A program made the position numbers and the translations under genes. Positions 17,610 to 26,067 of a DNA stretch of 64,000 nucleotides are shown here, in pieces. The stretch is from Mucilaginibacter sp. SJ (GTDB taxonomy: Bacteria > Bacteroidota > Bacteroidia > Sphingobacteriales > Sphingobacteriaceae): contig NZ_CP118631.1 in NCBI RefSeq assembly GCF_028993635.1, forward strand, positions 6,696,001 to 6,760,000, in the 5' to 3' direction. The notes under the pieces were generated by a model. The model saw nothing but the letters and a program-made list of their open reading frames with translations. It made no database searches and was not told the origin of the DNA. Each line of letters starts with the position of its first letter. Positions within the stretch are counted from its first letter, which is position 1.

Positions 17610-18413
17610 TTATCCCTGGTCGCTTTTATACATTCTTAAATGAATGGGCTGATAATATTCATCCAGGTTTTCAGGGATACGTGAATTGTAACCCAATACC
17701 TGCCGCTGATCAGCGCTAAGCTTATCAATAAAGTCGTAGCCTAATACCCTTGGATAGTCCATTTGTGGTTTAATAAAAGGGCGGGTAAATCCCAGCGTTA
17801 ATGCCCGGCGTTGCTTAATTGTTTTATTTTCGCCTGCGGCATGCCATATGTTAGAGTCGAAAAGGATGATGCTTCCTTTTGGTGTTACAGCCCTGTCGGC
17901 GGTTTCATAGAAATAAGTTCCATTAGGTTTGATATCTGTTTTATGTGAGCCTGACAGGAAATAGGTAGCACCGTTTTCTTCGGTAAAATCATCAAGGGTA
18001 ACTATCATTTGCACTAATAATTTGGTATCGCCCATAAAGGTGCGTACATCACGATGCATGTTACTTACATAAGGATGTTGCTGCTGGGTGTGTATTACTG
18101 CATTGAACCCATTCAGTATATAATTACCACTCAAAAAATAAGCAATCTCATCGGCACAATACATTTTTTCAATAAACGGCAGGCTGAAATTGTCCTTTTC
18201 AACAAGGTGATGAAGTGTGCCGACCATGTTAGAGCTTATCCCATTTTTTTCCTGAATGGCTCGTCGTTTTACGTACGCTTCCTTTAAATCCTCATTAATA
18301 ACTGCAACAAAATCGCTGTCTAAAGCATTCTCAAAAATAACCCATCCGTAATCACGCATTGCAACGCGGAAATCTTCAAAATGCCTGTCTCCGTAGTTAA
18401 GTCTATTTCTCAT
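17610..18413 (-). CDS. Phytanoyl-CoA dioxygenase (PhyH) family Fe(II)/2-oxoglutarate oxygenase
   Basis: A 267-residue double-stranded beta-helix protein. The iron triad is visible: His120-x-Asp122 (NMHRDVRT) and His191 (SNIWHAAGE), followed by an arginine region (KQRRALTLGF) suited to the 2-oxoglutarate carboxylate. It should hydroxylate or otherwise oxidise a small molecule or sugar at the cost of 2-oxoglutarate and oxygen. Its place among sugar-modifying genes suggests action on an EPS precursor, but PhyH enzymes have many substrates and none can be assigned. Confidence 0.85.
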   Translation of the reverse strand: MRNRLNYGDRHFEDFRVAMRDYGWVIFENALDSDFVAVINEDLKEAYVKRRAIQEKNGISSNMVGTLHHLVEKDNFSLPFIEKMYCADEIAYFLSGNYILNGFNAVIHTQQQHPYVSNMHRDVRTFMGDTKLLVQMIVTLDDFTEENGATYFLSGSHKTDIKPNGTYFYETADRAVTPKGSIILFDSNIWHAAGENKTIKQRRALTLGFTRPFIKPQMDYPRVLGYDFIDKLSADQRQVLGYNSRIPENLDEYYQPIHLRMYKSDQG

Positions 18414-18440
18414 GAATTTGTATTGTTGATTTTCGGCTAA

Positions 18441-19571
18441 TTAATTTAGGTCCATTATCTGCATCATCATGGCATTTACTTTATGCACATCAAATTTTTC
18501 CTTTGCCAAGGCCAGCCCGTTAAGACCGAAACTGCTGATAGCTTGCTTGTTGGTTATGAAATACTCCATTTTATGCACAAGTTCGGCTGTGTTTTTTACA
18601 GGTATTAAAAATCCATTGCTGTTGGGTGACGTTTCAACGGTTTCCCTGCAACCAACAGAATCGCAGGTGATAATGGCACGCGCCATAGCCATGGCTTCAA
18701 GCAAACACCGTGGAATTCCCTCCCGGTAGTATGATGGCAGTACAACAACAGATGAACTGCTTATATATGGTCTTACATCATCAACGGCGCCCAGGTAGTT
18801 AATTACACTCCGGTGCTTTATCTCCGAAAATAAGTCGGGGTGAATAGCGTCGACATTATCATCATAGGATCCGATTAGTTTGAAAGTTACCTGCGGGTGC
18901 TTTAGAAATACAATTTGCGCCGCTTCAAAATATTCGCGGATCCCTTTGGCATTGATTAGCCTGGATACCATGATAAAGCTTATGTTATTAATGTCTGGCC
19001 GGGTAGGGGTATAGTAGCTCAAATCAACCCCCGACCCGTTAACTACCGCGGTTTGATGTTTTGCCGATATTATTTTAGAATCAAGCAGGGTTTGTACATC
19101 ATCTTTATTTTGAAATATGACAGACAACCCCTGTCTGTTTTTAAGGCTGAACCTAAGCAGGAAGCGGGTAATTTTGCTTGTTAAAGATGTGTTACCGCTA
19201 ACAAAGTTATAACCAAGGCCCGAAAGCATCGGGGTTATTTTTCGCACGCCGCCCAGTTTGGCTGCAAGTGTTCCATATATAACCGGTTTAAGGGTGTATG
19301 GAAAAAAAACATCCGGCTTTAGCTGTTTGATGAGCCGGTAAAGTTTCAACGCATATTTCAGATCAGATAAGATCGATACATTACTTCCGTTTAGATTGTT
19401 TTCAAATAAAACGATGTTTAACATTGCCAGTTTTGCGCGTTGCTCGGGCGGTATCGCAGGGATAAAAGCATAAACGGTATGCTCTTTCCGCATCAGCTCA
19501 ACTAATTTACCTCTAAAATCAATCAACGATTTGGCCGAATCGCAGGCGATCAGCACTTTTTTGCTTGTCAT
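18441..19571 (-). CDS. Glycosyltransferase family 4
   Basis: A 376-residue GT-B protein. The acceptor domain starts KKVLIACDSAKSLIDFRGKL and contains the PYTLKPVIYGTLAAKLGG segment typical of the WbpH/PglA-like EPS GT4 group. The donor domain carries VSRLINAKGIREYFEAA and the EX7E motif in EGIPRCLLEAM. It is a cytoplasmic retaining glycosyltransferase adding one sugar to the undecaprenyl-linked repeat unit. Donor and linkage cannot be read from sequence. Confidence 0.92.
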   Translation of the reverse strand: MTSKKVLIACDSAKSLIDFRGKLVELMRKEHTVYAFIPAIPPEQRAKLAMLNIVLFENNLNGSNVSILSDLKYALKLYRLIKQLKPDVFFPYTLKPVIYGTLAAKLGGVRKITPMLSGLGYNFVSGNTSLTSKITRFLLRFSLKNRQGLSVIFQNKDDVQTLLDSKIISAKHQTAVVNGSGVDLSYYTPTRPDINNISFIMVSRLINAKGIREYFEAAQIVFLKHPQVTFKLIGSYDDNVDAIHPDLFSEIKHRSVINYLGAVDDVRPYISSSSVVVLPSYYREGIPRCLLEAMAMARAIITCDSVGCRETVETSPNSNGFLIPVKNTAELVHKMEYFITNKQAISSFGLNGLALAKEKFDVHKVNAMMMQIMDLN

Positions 19572-19662
19572 GATCGTACAGTAAGCAATAAGTTATAAGC
19601 GAGGATTTAATTGGAGACGTAATGTCATTCAAAAGATAAACACGATTATCGGGAGCGATATT

Positions 19663-20748
19663 TTAGTGAACAAGCACCGGTTCGGGCTTGGTGCTTTTAA
19701 TATGGTAGTATTTTTTGTACCATGCAATAAATCGTTCAACCCCGGTATGAACAGAAACCTGGGGTTTATAGTTCAGCATGTCATCTAAATTTGAAACATC
19801 GGCACAGGTTTCGGCAACGTCGCCATCCTGCATTGGCATTAGTGTTTTGATTGCTTTTTTGTTTACTTGTGCCTCAATTTCGCTTACAAAATCAAGCAGG
19901 TTAACCGGTGCGCCCCTGCCAATGTTGAACACCCTGAAAGGTGCAGACGATGTAGCCGGATCTGGATCTTTGGCATTCCACAGATAATTAGGTTCGGCCG
20001 GCTGATCAATAACATGCGTAATGCCTTCAACAATGTCATCTACGTAGGTAAAATCGCGAAGCATATTGCCGTTGTTAAAAACTTCAATAGGCCTGCCCTC
20101 CAGAATTGCTTTGGTAAAAATAAATAAAGCCATGTCTGGCCGGCCCCACGGCCCGTAAACTGTAAAAAAACGTAACCCCGTAGTTCGCAGATTAAATAAA
20201 TGGCTGTAGGTATGGGCCATCATTTCATTGGCTTTTTTTGATGCTGCGTATAATGAAACCGGATGGTCGGCAATATTATGCTCGCTGAAGGGCATTTTTT
20301 TGTTTAAACCGTAAACGCTTGATGAACTGGCGTAAACAAGGTGATTAATCTTGAAATGCCTGCAGCATTCCAGGATGTTTAAAAATCCTTTTACGTTTGT
20401 GTCAATATAAACATCGGGATTAGTAAGACTGTAGCGTACACCGGCCTGTGCGGCCAGGTTACAAACGGCATCAAACTGATAGTTTTGGAATTGCTGCTGC
20501 AGATTTTCTTTATCCGTTATATCCAGTTTTATAAAAGTATAATTTGGATATTTTGTACTGCAAACAGGTTTGTTATAAACCATTCCTGATACTTTTATGC
20601 CGGCATCCAGCAATCGGGCGTGTTTTAGCTTTACATCATAGTAATCATTAATATTATCAATGCCCACAACGCTGTCGCCGCGTTTAAGTAATTTTTGGGT
20701 TAAATGATAGCCGATAAATCCCGCAGTGCCGGTAATTAAAATTTTCAT
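19663..20748 (-). CDS. UDP-glucuronate 4-epimerase-like NAD-dependent epimerase
   Basis: A 361-residue extended SDR. The N-terminal ITGTAGFIGYHLTQKLLKRG dinucleotide fold is followed by VVGIDNINDYYDVKLKHARL, which is characteristic of the bacterial GlcA epimerase group (CapI/WbtF-like). The catalytic YAASKKANE (YxxxK) and a serine in YASSSSVYG are present. It would interconvert UDP-glucuronate and UDP-galacturonate, so the EPS may contain galacturonic acid. A pectate-lyase-like protein is encoded about 26 kb to the right. Confidence 0.9.
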   Translation of the reverse strand: MKILITGTAGFIGYHLTQKLLKRGDSVVGIDNINDYYDVKLKHARLLDAGIKVSGMVYNKPVCSTKYPNYTFIKLDITDKENLQQQFQNYQFDAVCNLAAQAGVRYSLTNPDVYIDTNVKGFLNILECCRHFKINHLVYASSSSVYGLNKKMPFSEHNIADHPVSLYAASKKANEMMAHTYSHLFNLRTTGLRFFTVYGPWGRPDMALFIFTKAILEGRPIEVFNNGNMLRDFTYVDDIVEGITHVIDQPAEPNYLWNAKDPDPATSSAPFRVFNIGRGAPVNLLDFVSEIEAQVNKKAIKTLMPMQDGDVAETCADVSNLDDMLNYKPQVSVHTGVERFIAWYKKYYHIKSTKPEPVLVH

Positions 20749-20959
20749 AAATAAGTGAAATTAGGTTTAAATGAAAGCCTTAGAGGAAGGCGTTGATTAT
20801 TGGTTGATTATAAGCGTGAACGCTTAAATAATAGCAAATGCCTGTATGAAAAAGAATCAGGAACGGTAACGAAAAAGGGAGGTAGATGTACCTGTTGCAG
20901 AATACTTTTGAGTAAGGAGTTTATCAAATTGCGCGCGTTTGAGTGTGATTTGATAAGTC

Positions 20960-21406
20960 TTACTTCATGGTATAAGTGTATTTTCTCCCGTTTGTAAGTG
21001 GATTACTATTGTCTGACGTTGAGAAATACAATGTGTTGCCCCAATGGCTAAATTGTCCCAGTCCAAAACTGCGGATATCACGGTGGGTAGAGTGGGCCGG
21101 CCCCAGTTCAACGCCATTTTCAAACAGCCTGAGCTTTGAAACAGTTGGAGAGGTGTTTGAATCCCCAATTTCAGGTAAATCATAGCCAATTTTGTAACAA
21201 AAGCCGCTATCGACTCTCAACCCTATCAAGCTTATCGATTTGATAGATTCATCCTGTGGTGTTGTAACAGGAGGAGTAGTTGTAGGCGGTGTTGGTGTTG
21301 GTGTTGGCTGGTCGGCTTTTTTACAACCGTTAATAGCAGATAGCATGGCTACAATTGTTATTATAGGCAACACAACATTTCGGGTGGATTTAATAATTGT
21401 TTTCAT
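20960..21406 (-). CDS. Small lipoprotein related to the N-terminal module of the PL1 protein
   Basis: A 148-residue protein with a lipoprotein signal (lipobox ending AINGC), a Pro/Thr-rich linker (about residues 33-50) and a single module of about 90 residues. The module is closely similar to the N-terminal module of the PL1 lipoprotein at 46227: both contain the pattern LRLFENGVELGPAHSTHRDI / LQLYENGVALGPAHSVHSDI and both end S-D-N-S-x-P-L-T-N-G-R-K-Y-T-Y-T. Here the protein stops three residues later; in the lyase it runs on into the catalytic domain. I do not recognise the module's fold. It may be a surface polysaccharide-binding or anchoring unit, or the remnant of a duplicated lyase gene. 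Confidence 0.8.
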   Translation of the reverse strand: MKTIIKSTRNVVLPIITIVAMLSAINGCKKADQPTPTPTPPTTTPPVTTPQDESIKSISLIGLRVDSGFCYKIGYDLPEIGDSNTSPTVSKLRLFENGVELGPAHSTHRDIRSFGLGQFSHWGNTLYFSTSDNSNPLTNGRKYTYTMK

Positions 21407-21465
21407 AAAATTTTTATTTTAGTTAGTTAAAGTTGTTGCGCTACTATGTATAAGTCAGGGGCCTT

Positions 21466-22536
21466 TTATACCAGTGCATTCAGTATCGACTTGATGAATA
21501 TTTCGGGGGTACGGTCTTCTACGTATTGCATTATAAGGTCTTTATGATTGCTGTTAGTGCTGAGGGCGGTGTTTACCGCTGTTGTTAATGAGTTTACATT
21601 ATCGGCTTCTGCCAGGTAAATGCCCGGGATCTCATCGATACCTCCCGCGCAATTGGTGCTGATTACAACCGGGTTCAGGATCATCATTTGCAATAATACG
21701 TTCGGAAAACCCTCTTTTATTGATGATATAACACAGGCTTTTGCATGCTTAAAATAAGGCATAGGGTTTGCGATCCACCCTTTTAATACTACCCGGCCTT
21801 CCAATTTTAATTCACTGATCAGTTTCTGAAGCGAGGCTTGCTCCGGGCCTTCGCCAAATATCAGTAGCTGCAAATTGGGCCGGGAAGCTTTAATTTCATC
21901 AAAAGCCATAATTAGTATATCAAAGCCCTTTTCAGGTATGAGCCGCCCGGCTGCACAAATAAATTCAACAGTGGCTTCGGCAGCGGGCAGTACTTCTTCG
22001 GCCTTTATTAGGTTTTGTTCAATATCGATCGGGTTTTTCTGAATGATAACCCTTCGCTTGTCGATGTATGGGAGATGCTGTATAAAACTATCCCGCATGC
22101 TGCTGGTTTGGCATACAACCAAATTTGCCCCTGGGTAGCCAAGCCGATATGCTATTTGGTAACTCAATTTTTTTAAACCGCTGTACCGGGTTAAAACAGA
22201 CGAGCATTCCCTCACTATGAGTTTTGATTTTAAATATCCAAAGCGTTTTAAAAAACCCAGGAAAGCATTTAAGTAAGGATGTGTACTAAAAATAATATGA
22301 TCTGTGCGGTAAGGGCTTAAGCTTTTTACTAACTTGGAAAAGCCACTTAATATGCTTCCGTTGCTCACATATTCAACTTGTAGATCACCTGGTATGTTTA
22401 AGCCTCCGCTGTTTACCTTTTTTAGAAATAACAGGCTGGCATTACTGGCACGGGCTGCTTGTAATAGTATATTTTCGGCTCCGTTTGCCTTATCGGTGAT
22501 TGAAACAAAAAGTAATTTAGGTTTCATTTCTGACAT
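21466..22536 (-). CDS. Glycosyltransferase family 4 with EX7Q variant
   Basis: A 356-residue GT-B protein. The donor domain has AAGRLIPEKGFDILIMAF and SSIKEGFPNVLLQMM; the second glutamate of the usual EX7E motif is glutamine here. The acceptor domain is of the GAENILL type. The start overlaps the previous stop by one base; a second ATG 9 bp further in is equally possible. It presumably adds a sugar during EPS repeat-unit assembly. Whether the Glu-to-Gln change alters donor handling is unknown; the rest of the fold looks intact. Confidence 0.9.
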   Translation of the reverse strand: MSEMKPKLLFVSITDKANGAENILLQAARASNASLLFLKKVNSGGLNIPGDLQVEYVSNGSILSGFSKLVKSLSPYRTDHIIFSTHPYLNAFLGFLKRFGYLKSKLIVRECSSVLTRYSGLKKLSYQIAYRLGYPGANLVVCQTSSMRDSFIQHLPYIDKRRVIIQKNPIDIEQNLIKAEEVLPAAEATVEFICAAGRLIPEKGFDILIMAFDEIKASRPNLQLLIFGEGPEQASLQKLISELKLEGRVVLKGWIANPMPYFKHAKACVISSIKEGFPNVLLQMMILNPVVISTNCAGGIDEIPGIYLAEADNVNSLTTAVNTALSTNSNHKDLIMQYVEDRTPEIFIKSILNALV

Positions 22537-23453
22537 TAGTTAGGCTTGTTAAGGTTCTTTAGTTTCCTAAATACTTTTTTAAATGGCCCTATTGCGCTCA
22601 ATACTTTGCGTTTTCCGTCAACAATTAATAATCCATCTTCAAAATTTATAGTATGCAATCCTTCGTCATAAGGTGCCTGGGGAAGTAGTTCAAAAGCAGT
22701 ATGGTATTGAAAATCTGTTTCGGTTATAATGGTTATTTCATTGATCATTACCGAGCCACCATAACACCTTTTTGGATTTTGGCTGGGCATATAAAGCTTT
22801 TGCCCAACTACAAATAACCTGCCTGCCGACCGGCTCACGTTTGAAGCTACCTTTATAGGGTTTTGTTTATGTGCCTTAAATGGAGCGTCGAGTGTGTCGG
22901 CATAAAATAAGTACAGTACGCCGTGTTCACCCGAAACACTTGTAAAGAGCCAATATTTGTTGTTATAATGGATAATGGAACTGTCAACAAATGCCTGGCC
23001 TTCCAGCAATACCCTGATCTTTTCAAACTTATATGGGTTATTCATATCAATTTGATAAAGAGCCACCTGTTTAGCTCTGCCTGTTTCCGGAATACAGTAT
23101 AGCCGGTTACTGTCAGTGAACATGTGCGGATAGGAGAGGTGTATTTCGTCTTCCATGATGCCATTTACTTTTTTCTTGTTTTTGAAATGCATGTTATCCG
23201 TCATCATGATCTCGCCTTTTCCCTTCCAGAAATTAAGCTCTTCATAATAGAGATGTAAACGGCCATTGATATTTGCAGTAAAAGGATCGGCTGTATAATC
23301 CACTTTATCTTCTGATAACCAATTGATTTTTCCGTTTAGCTGCTGAGTGTGGATAAGGTTTTCGGGAGATTGTGATATATAACCTATATTCCATTTGTCA
23401 TAACTAAACACTTTGTGAATAAATGAAATGAATGAGGAGATAAGGTCTTTCAT
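22536..23453 (-). CDS. GINT1-like beta-propeller protein of the EPS locus
   Basis: A 305-residue protein resembling the N-terminal propeller domain of plant glucosamine inositolphosphorylceramide transferase (GINT1), a module seen in bacterial EPS loci without the GT64 domain. Typical segments are VDYTADPFTANINGRLHLYY, EIHLSYPHMFTDSNRLYCIP and SNVSRSAGRLFVVGQKLYMP. It overlaps the preceding gene by ATGA. No catalytic residues are established for this module. It could bind or modify a sugar, and the name records similarity, not function. Confidence 0.7.
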   Translation of the reverse strand: MKDLISSFISFIHKVFSYDKWNIGYISQSPENLIHTQQLNGKINWLSEDKVDYTADPFTANINGRLHLYYEELNFWKGKGEIMMTDNMHFKNKKKVNGIMEDEIHLSYPHMFTDSNRLYCIPETGRAKQVALYQIDMNNPYKFEKIRVLLEGQAFVDSSIIHYNNKYWLFTSVSGEHGVLYLFYADTLDAPFKAHKQNPIKVASNVSRSAGRLFVVGQKLYMPSQNPKRCYGGSVMINEITIITETDFQYHTAFELLPQAPYDEGLHTINFEDGLLIVDGKRKVLSAIGPFKKVFRKLKNLNKPN

Positions 23454-24181
23454 AATCGAAATATTTTTTTTAAAAATGACAGGAATGTTAGTGATATAGG
23501 TAGATAGTCGGTTTCCTGCAGCAGGCTTCCACCAAAACTATCTTTGAATTTGTTGATCTTTAAAAGTTCGGTATCTGATGTATTGTAAGCATAGCCGCCC
23601 AAATCATATATTTTGAAGCCAAGTTGTTTAAAAAAGCGGATATCTTCAAAATGCAACAAGCGGTTTGCCCGGCCTGTAACAGCCCTTAACTGGCTGTCAT
23701 TTTCATTTCTGAACAGGGAAGCCGAATGCAATAATCTTACTCTTTGCGATGAATGGTCGCGGATGTAAGCGTGCATAACAATATCCTGATCCTGGTAAAC
23801 CGCCTTGGTGATAAACAGGTGCGGCTTGTATTTATAAAACTCTTTATTAATTTTTTTCAGGCCTTTGGTAACTGCAAATGCATTGTAAAAGTCAATAAAG
23901 GGTTTAATGCCTGTACCCATTACGGTTGATACACCATCTTTAATGGCCCTGCGTATTTCGTATGATGTGTTTTTATCAAAATTGGCTTCAATAGCAGGTA
24001 CAGGGGCGGTTATATCAATTATTTTGGTGAAAAAATCCTCTTTGCGGTACCCCGGAACAGTTTCGCTGCTTTTACTTTGTTTATAGTATTTTAACAGGCA
24101 GCCCCATAAATTGGGCTTAGCGGCAAACCACACAACTGTGTATGGTACTATACGCATAGCCCTGTTGTTAATCTGGATCAT
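23450..24181 (-). CDS. FemAB/GNAT-like acyltransferase, short form
   Basis: A 243-residue protein related in fold to the FemAB-like protein at 15049 but about 100 residues shorter. Recognisable parts are TSYEIRRAIKDGVSTVMG, corresponding to the substrate-binding half, and FKIYDLGGYAYNTSDTELLK with INKFKDSFGG, matching the YDLGG/KxxFGG end of the family. It overlaps the next gene by ATGA. A role in N-acylating an amino sugar or attaching an amino acid to EPS is likely but inferred. Confidence 0.7.
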   Translation of the reverse strand: MIQINNRAMRIVPYTVVWFAAKPNLWGCLLKYYKQSKSSETVPGYRKEDFFTKIIDITAPVPAIEANFDKNTSYEIRRAIKDGVSTVMGTGIKPFIDFYNAFAVTKGLKKINKEFYKYKPHLFITKAVYQDQDIVMHAYIRDHSSQRVRLLHSASLFRNENDSQLRAVTGRANRLLHFEDIRFFKQLGFKIYDLGGYAYNTSDTELLKINKFKDSFGGSLLQETDYLPISLTFLSFLKKIFRL

Positions 24182-24196
24182 AAAGTTTAGAGTATT

Positions 24197-26038
24197 TTAA
24201 GCTACCTGGTATGTTGAAATTGTTTTTGAACGCTGATCTTTAAGCCATTGTGTATACACAAGCAGTTTCCAGATCTGCGTTGCCCTGTTCCATTTGCCGC
24301 TCATGTGGTCGTTTATCATGGCAAATGATTTTTGTACGTTAATACCGGGGATGTTCTTTAACTCGCTGATTGAAAGATGGTCCATTACGTGATCTCTCAG
24401 TTCGTTTTTAAACCAATGGCTTAGCGGCATTGTAAAGCCGGATTTTGGCCTGTCAAACAGTTGTGCCGGCGCATATTGGTATAGTATATCTTTCAAAATC
24501 CTTTTTTGAATGCCATATTTAAACTTATAGCTGTCGGGCAGGGTTTGAGCAAATGCAATTACCCGGTAATCCATAAGCGGTGCCCTTGCTTCTAACGAAA
24601 AGGCCATTGTGCCCCTGTCAACTTTAGTATTTATGTCACCGTTTAAATAGGTCTTGGTATCAAATGCCGACAGCTTTTGAAGCATGCTTGTTGATTTTGA
24701 CGACCAGATATCCATGAACGGAACCTGCAGGCCAATGTTAGGATTTTCGAGCCAGGAGTATTCCAGGCCGCCCAGCATAAGCCCGTAAAGTGATTTAACC
24801 TCCGGATTGCAGATCCCCATTGCAATTAGCTTATGACGGTAGTTAGGGGAGATGCTAATTACATCGGCTATTTTTTTACGTAGCGCCAGCGGGCATTTAA
24901 ACAGCTGGTTAACCATGTTGAACCATTTGTAACGGCTGTATCCTAAAAAGCTTTCATCGCCGCCATCACCGCTTAAAACCACGGTAACGTGTTTTTTGGT
25001 GTGTTTACTTAACAGCAGGGATGGGATGGCGCTTGAATCGGCAAAAGGCTCATCATAATAGCGGCCGAAACTCTCAATTAGTTCAAGGCCTTCTTCTTTA
25101 TTACATTCAATTGTATGATGATCTGTTTTTAAATGATCGGCAATTTTTTGTGCAAAAACGCTTTCATCAAAACCTTTTTCTCTGAATTTTATGCAAAAGG
25201 TTTTTACATTGTTATAGTTTTTTGAAGCTATGGCCGCAACAAGTGATGAGTCGATACCGCCTGAAAGATATACCCCAAGGGGCACGTCGGCATGCATGCG
25301 TATATCAACCGCGTTAGTAATCAGCCGGGTCAAATCGGCCTGTGCTTGCTGGTATGTTCCTTCATAGCGTTCGGCATGGTTTAAATCCAGTTCCCAGTAT
25401 TTTCTTATTCTGAAACTGCCGGTATTGCAATCAAAACAAAATGAATGCCCGGCCTCAAGCTTTTGGATTTCGTTCCAGGCCGATTTGGGTTCGGGAACGT
25501 ATCCCCATACAAAATATTCGTTAATAGCCTGTTCATTGATAGTTACATTCCGACCTATACATATTTGCGATGGCTGGCTTGCAAATTCAAAATCTAAACC
25601 ATTTTGGATATAGTAAAACGGCTTTTTGCCAAGCCTGTCGCGGGCGCCAAAAAGCTGGAGCGTGCGGGTGTCAAAAATTACAAAGGCAAACATACCGTTG
25701 AAATGGTTGACACAGTTTTCGCCATATTCAAGAAAGGCGGCTGTAATAACCTCTGTATCCGAATCAGTCAGGAATCTGTAACCCAGGGCTGTGAGCTTTA
25801 CCTTTAAGGTTTTATAGTTGTAGATTTCGCCATTAAATACAACTTTAAGGTGATTGTAAGTTAAGGGCTGATCTGACCGGTGATCCAGATCAACAATAGC
25901 CAACCGGTTATGGCCTAAGGTAACCGGACCATTGTGTTCAAAGCCAGAATAATCGGGGCCCCTGAAATCGGCCCTTGCCAGTTTTTGAAATATAATGTTA
26001 TCGTCATATCTCACTGTTGATCCGTAAATGCCGCACAT
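24197..26038 (-). CDS. asnB: Glutamine-hydrolysing asparagine synthetase (AsnB type), probable uronamide-forming amidotransferase
   Basis: A 613-residue enzyme. It has the class II glutaminase domain with N-terminal Cys2 (MCGIYG), HNRLAIVDLDHRSDQPL and FNGEIYNYKTLK, followed by the synthetase domain with the PP-loop SGGIDSSLVAAIA and VLSGDGGDESFLGYSRYK. Within polysaccharide loci, AsnB-like proteins (WbpS type) commonly amidate the carboxyl of a uronic acid rather than making asparagine. The nucleotide-sugar dehydrogenase and uronate epimerase in this locus support that reading, which is inference. It sits in the run of leftward EPS genes, with small gaps on both sides. Confidence 0.92.
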   Translation of the reverse strand: MCGIYGSTVRYDDNIIFQKLARADFRGPDYSGFEHNGPVTLGHNRLAIVDLDHRSDQPLTYNHLKVVFNGEIYNYKTLKVKLTALGYRFLTDSDTEVITAAFLEYGENCVNHFNGMFAFVIFDTRTLQLFGARDRLGKKPFYYIQNGLDFEFASQPSQICIGRNVTINEQAINEYFVWGYVPEPKSAWNEIQKLEAGHSFCFDCNTGSFRIRKYWELDLNHAERYEGTYQQAQADLTRLITNAVDIRMHADVPLGVYLSGGIDSSLVAAIASKNYNNVKTFCIKFREKGFDESVFAQKIADHLKTDHHTIECNKEEGLELIESFGRYYDEPFADSSAIPSLLLSKHTKKHVTVVLSGDGGDESFLGYSRYKWFNMVNQLFKCPLALRKKIADVISISPNYRHKLIAMGICNPEVKSLYGLMLGGLEYSWLENPNIGLQVPFMDIWSSKSTSMLQKLSAFDTKTYLNGDINTKVDRGTMAFSLEARAPLMDYRVIAFAQTLPDSYKFKYGIQKRILKDILYQYAPAQLFDRPKSGFTMPLSHWFKNELRDHVMDHLSISELKNIPGINVQKSFAMINDHMSGKWNRATQIWKLLVYTQWLKDQRSKTISTYQVA

Positions 26039-26067
26039 AAAAAAACGTTAGGGGTTAATAGTTTTGT

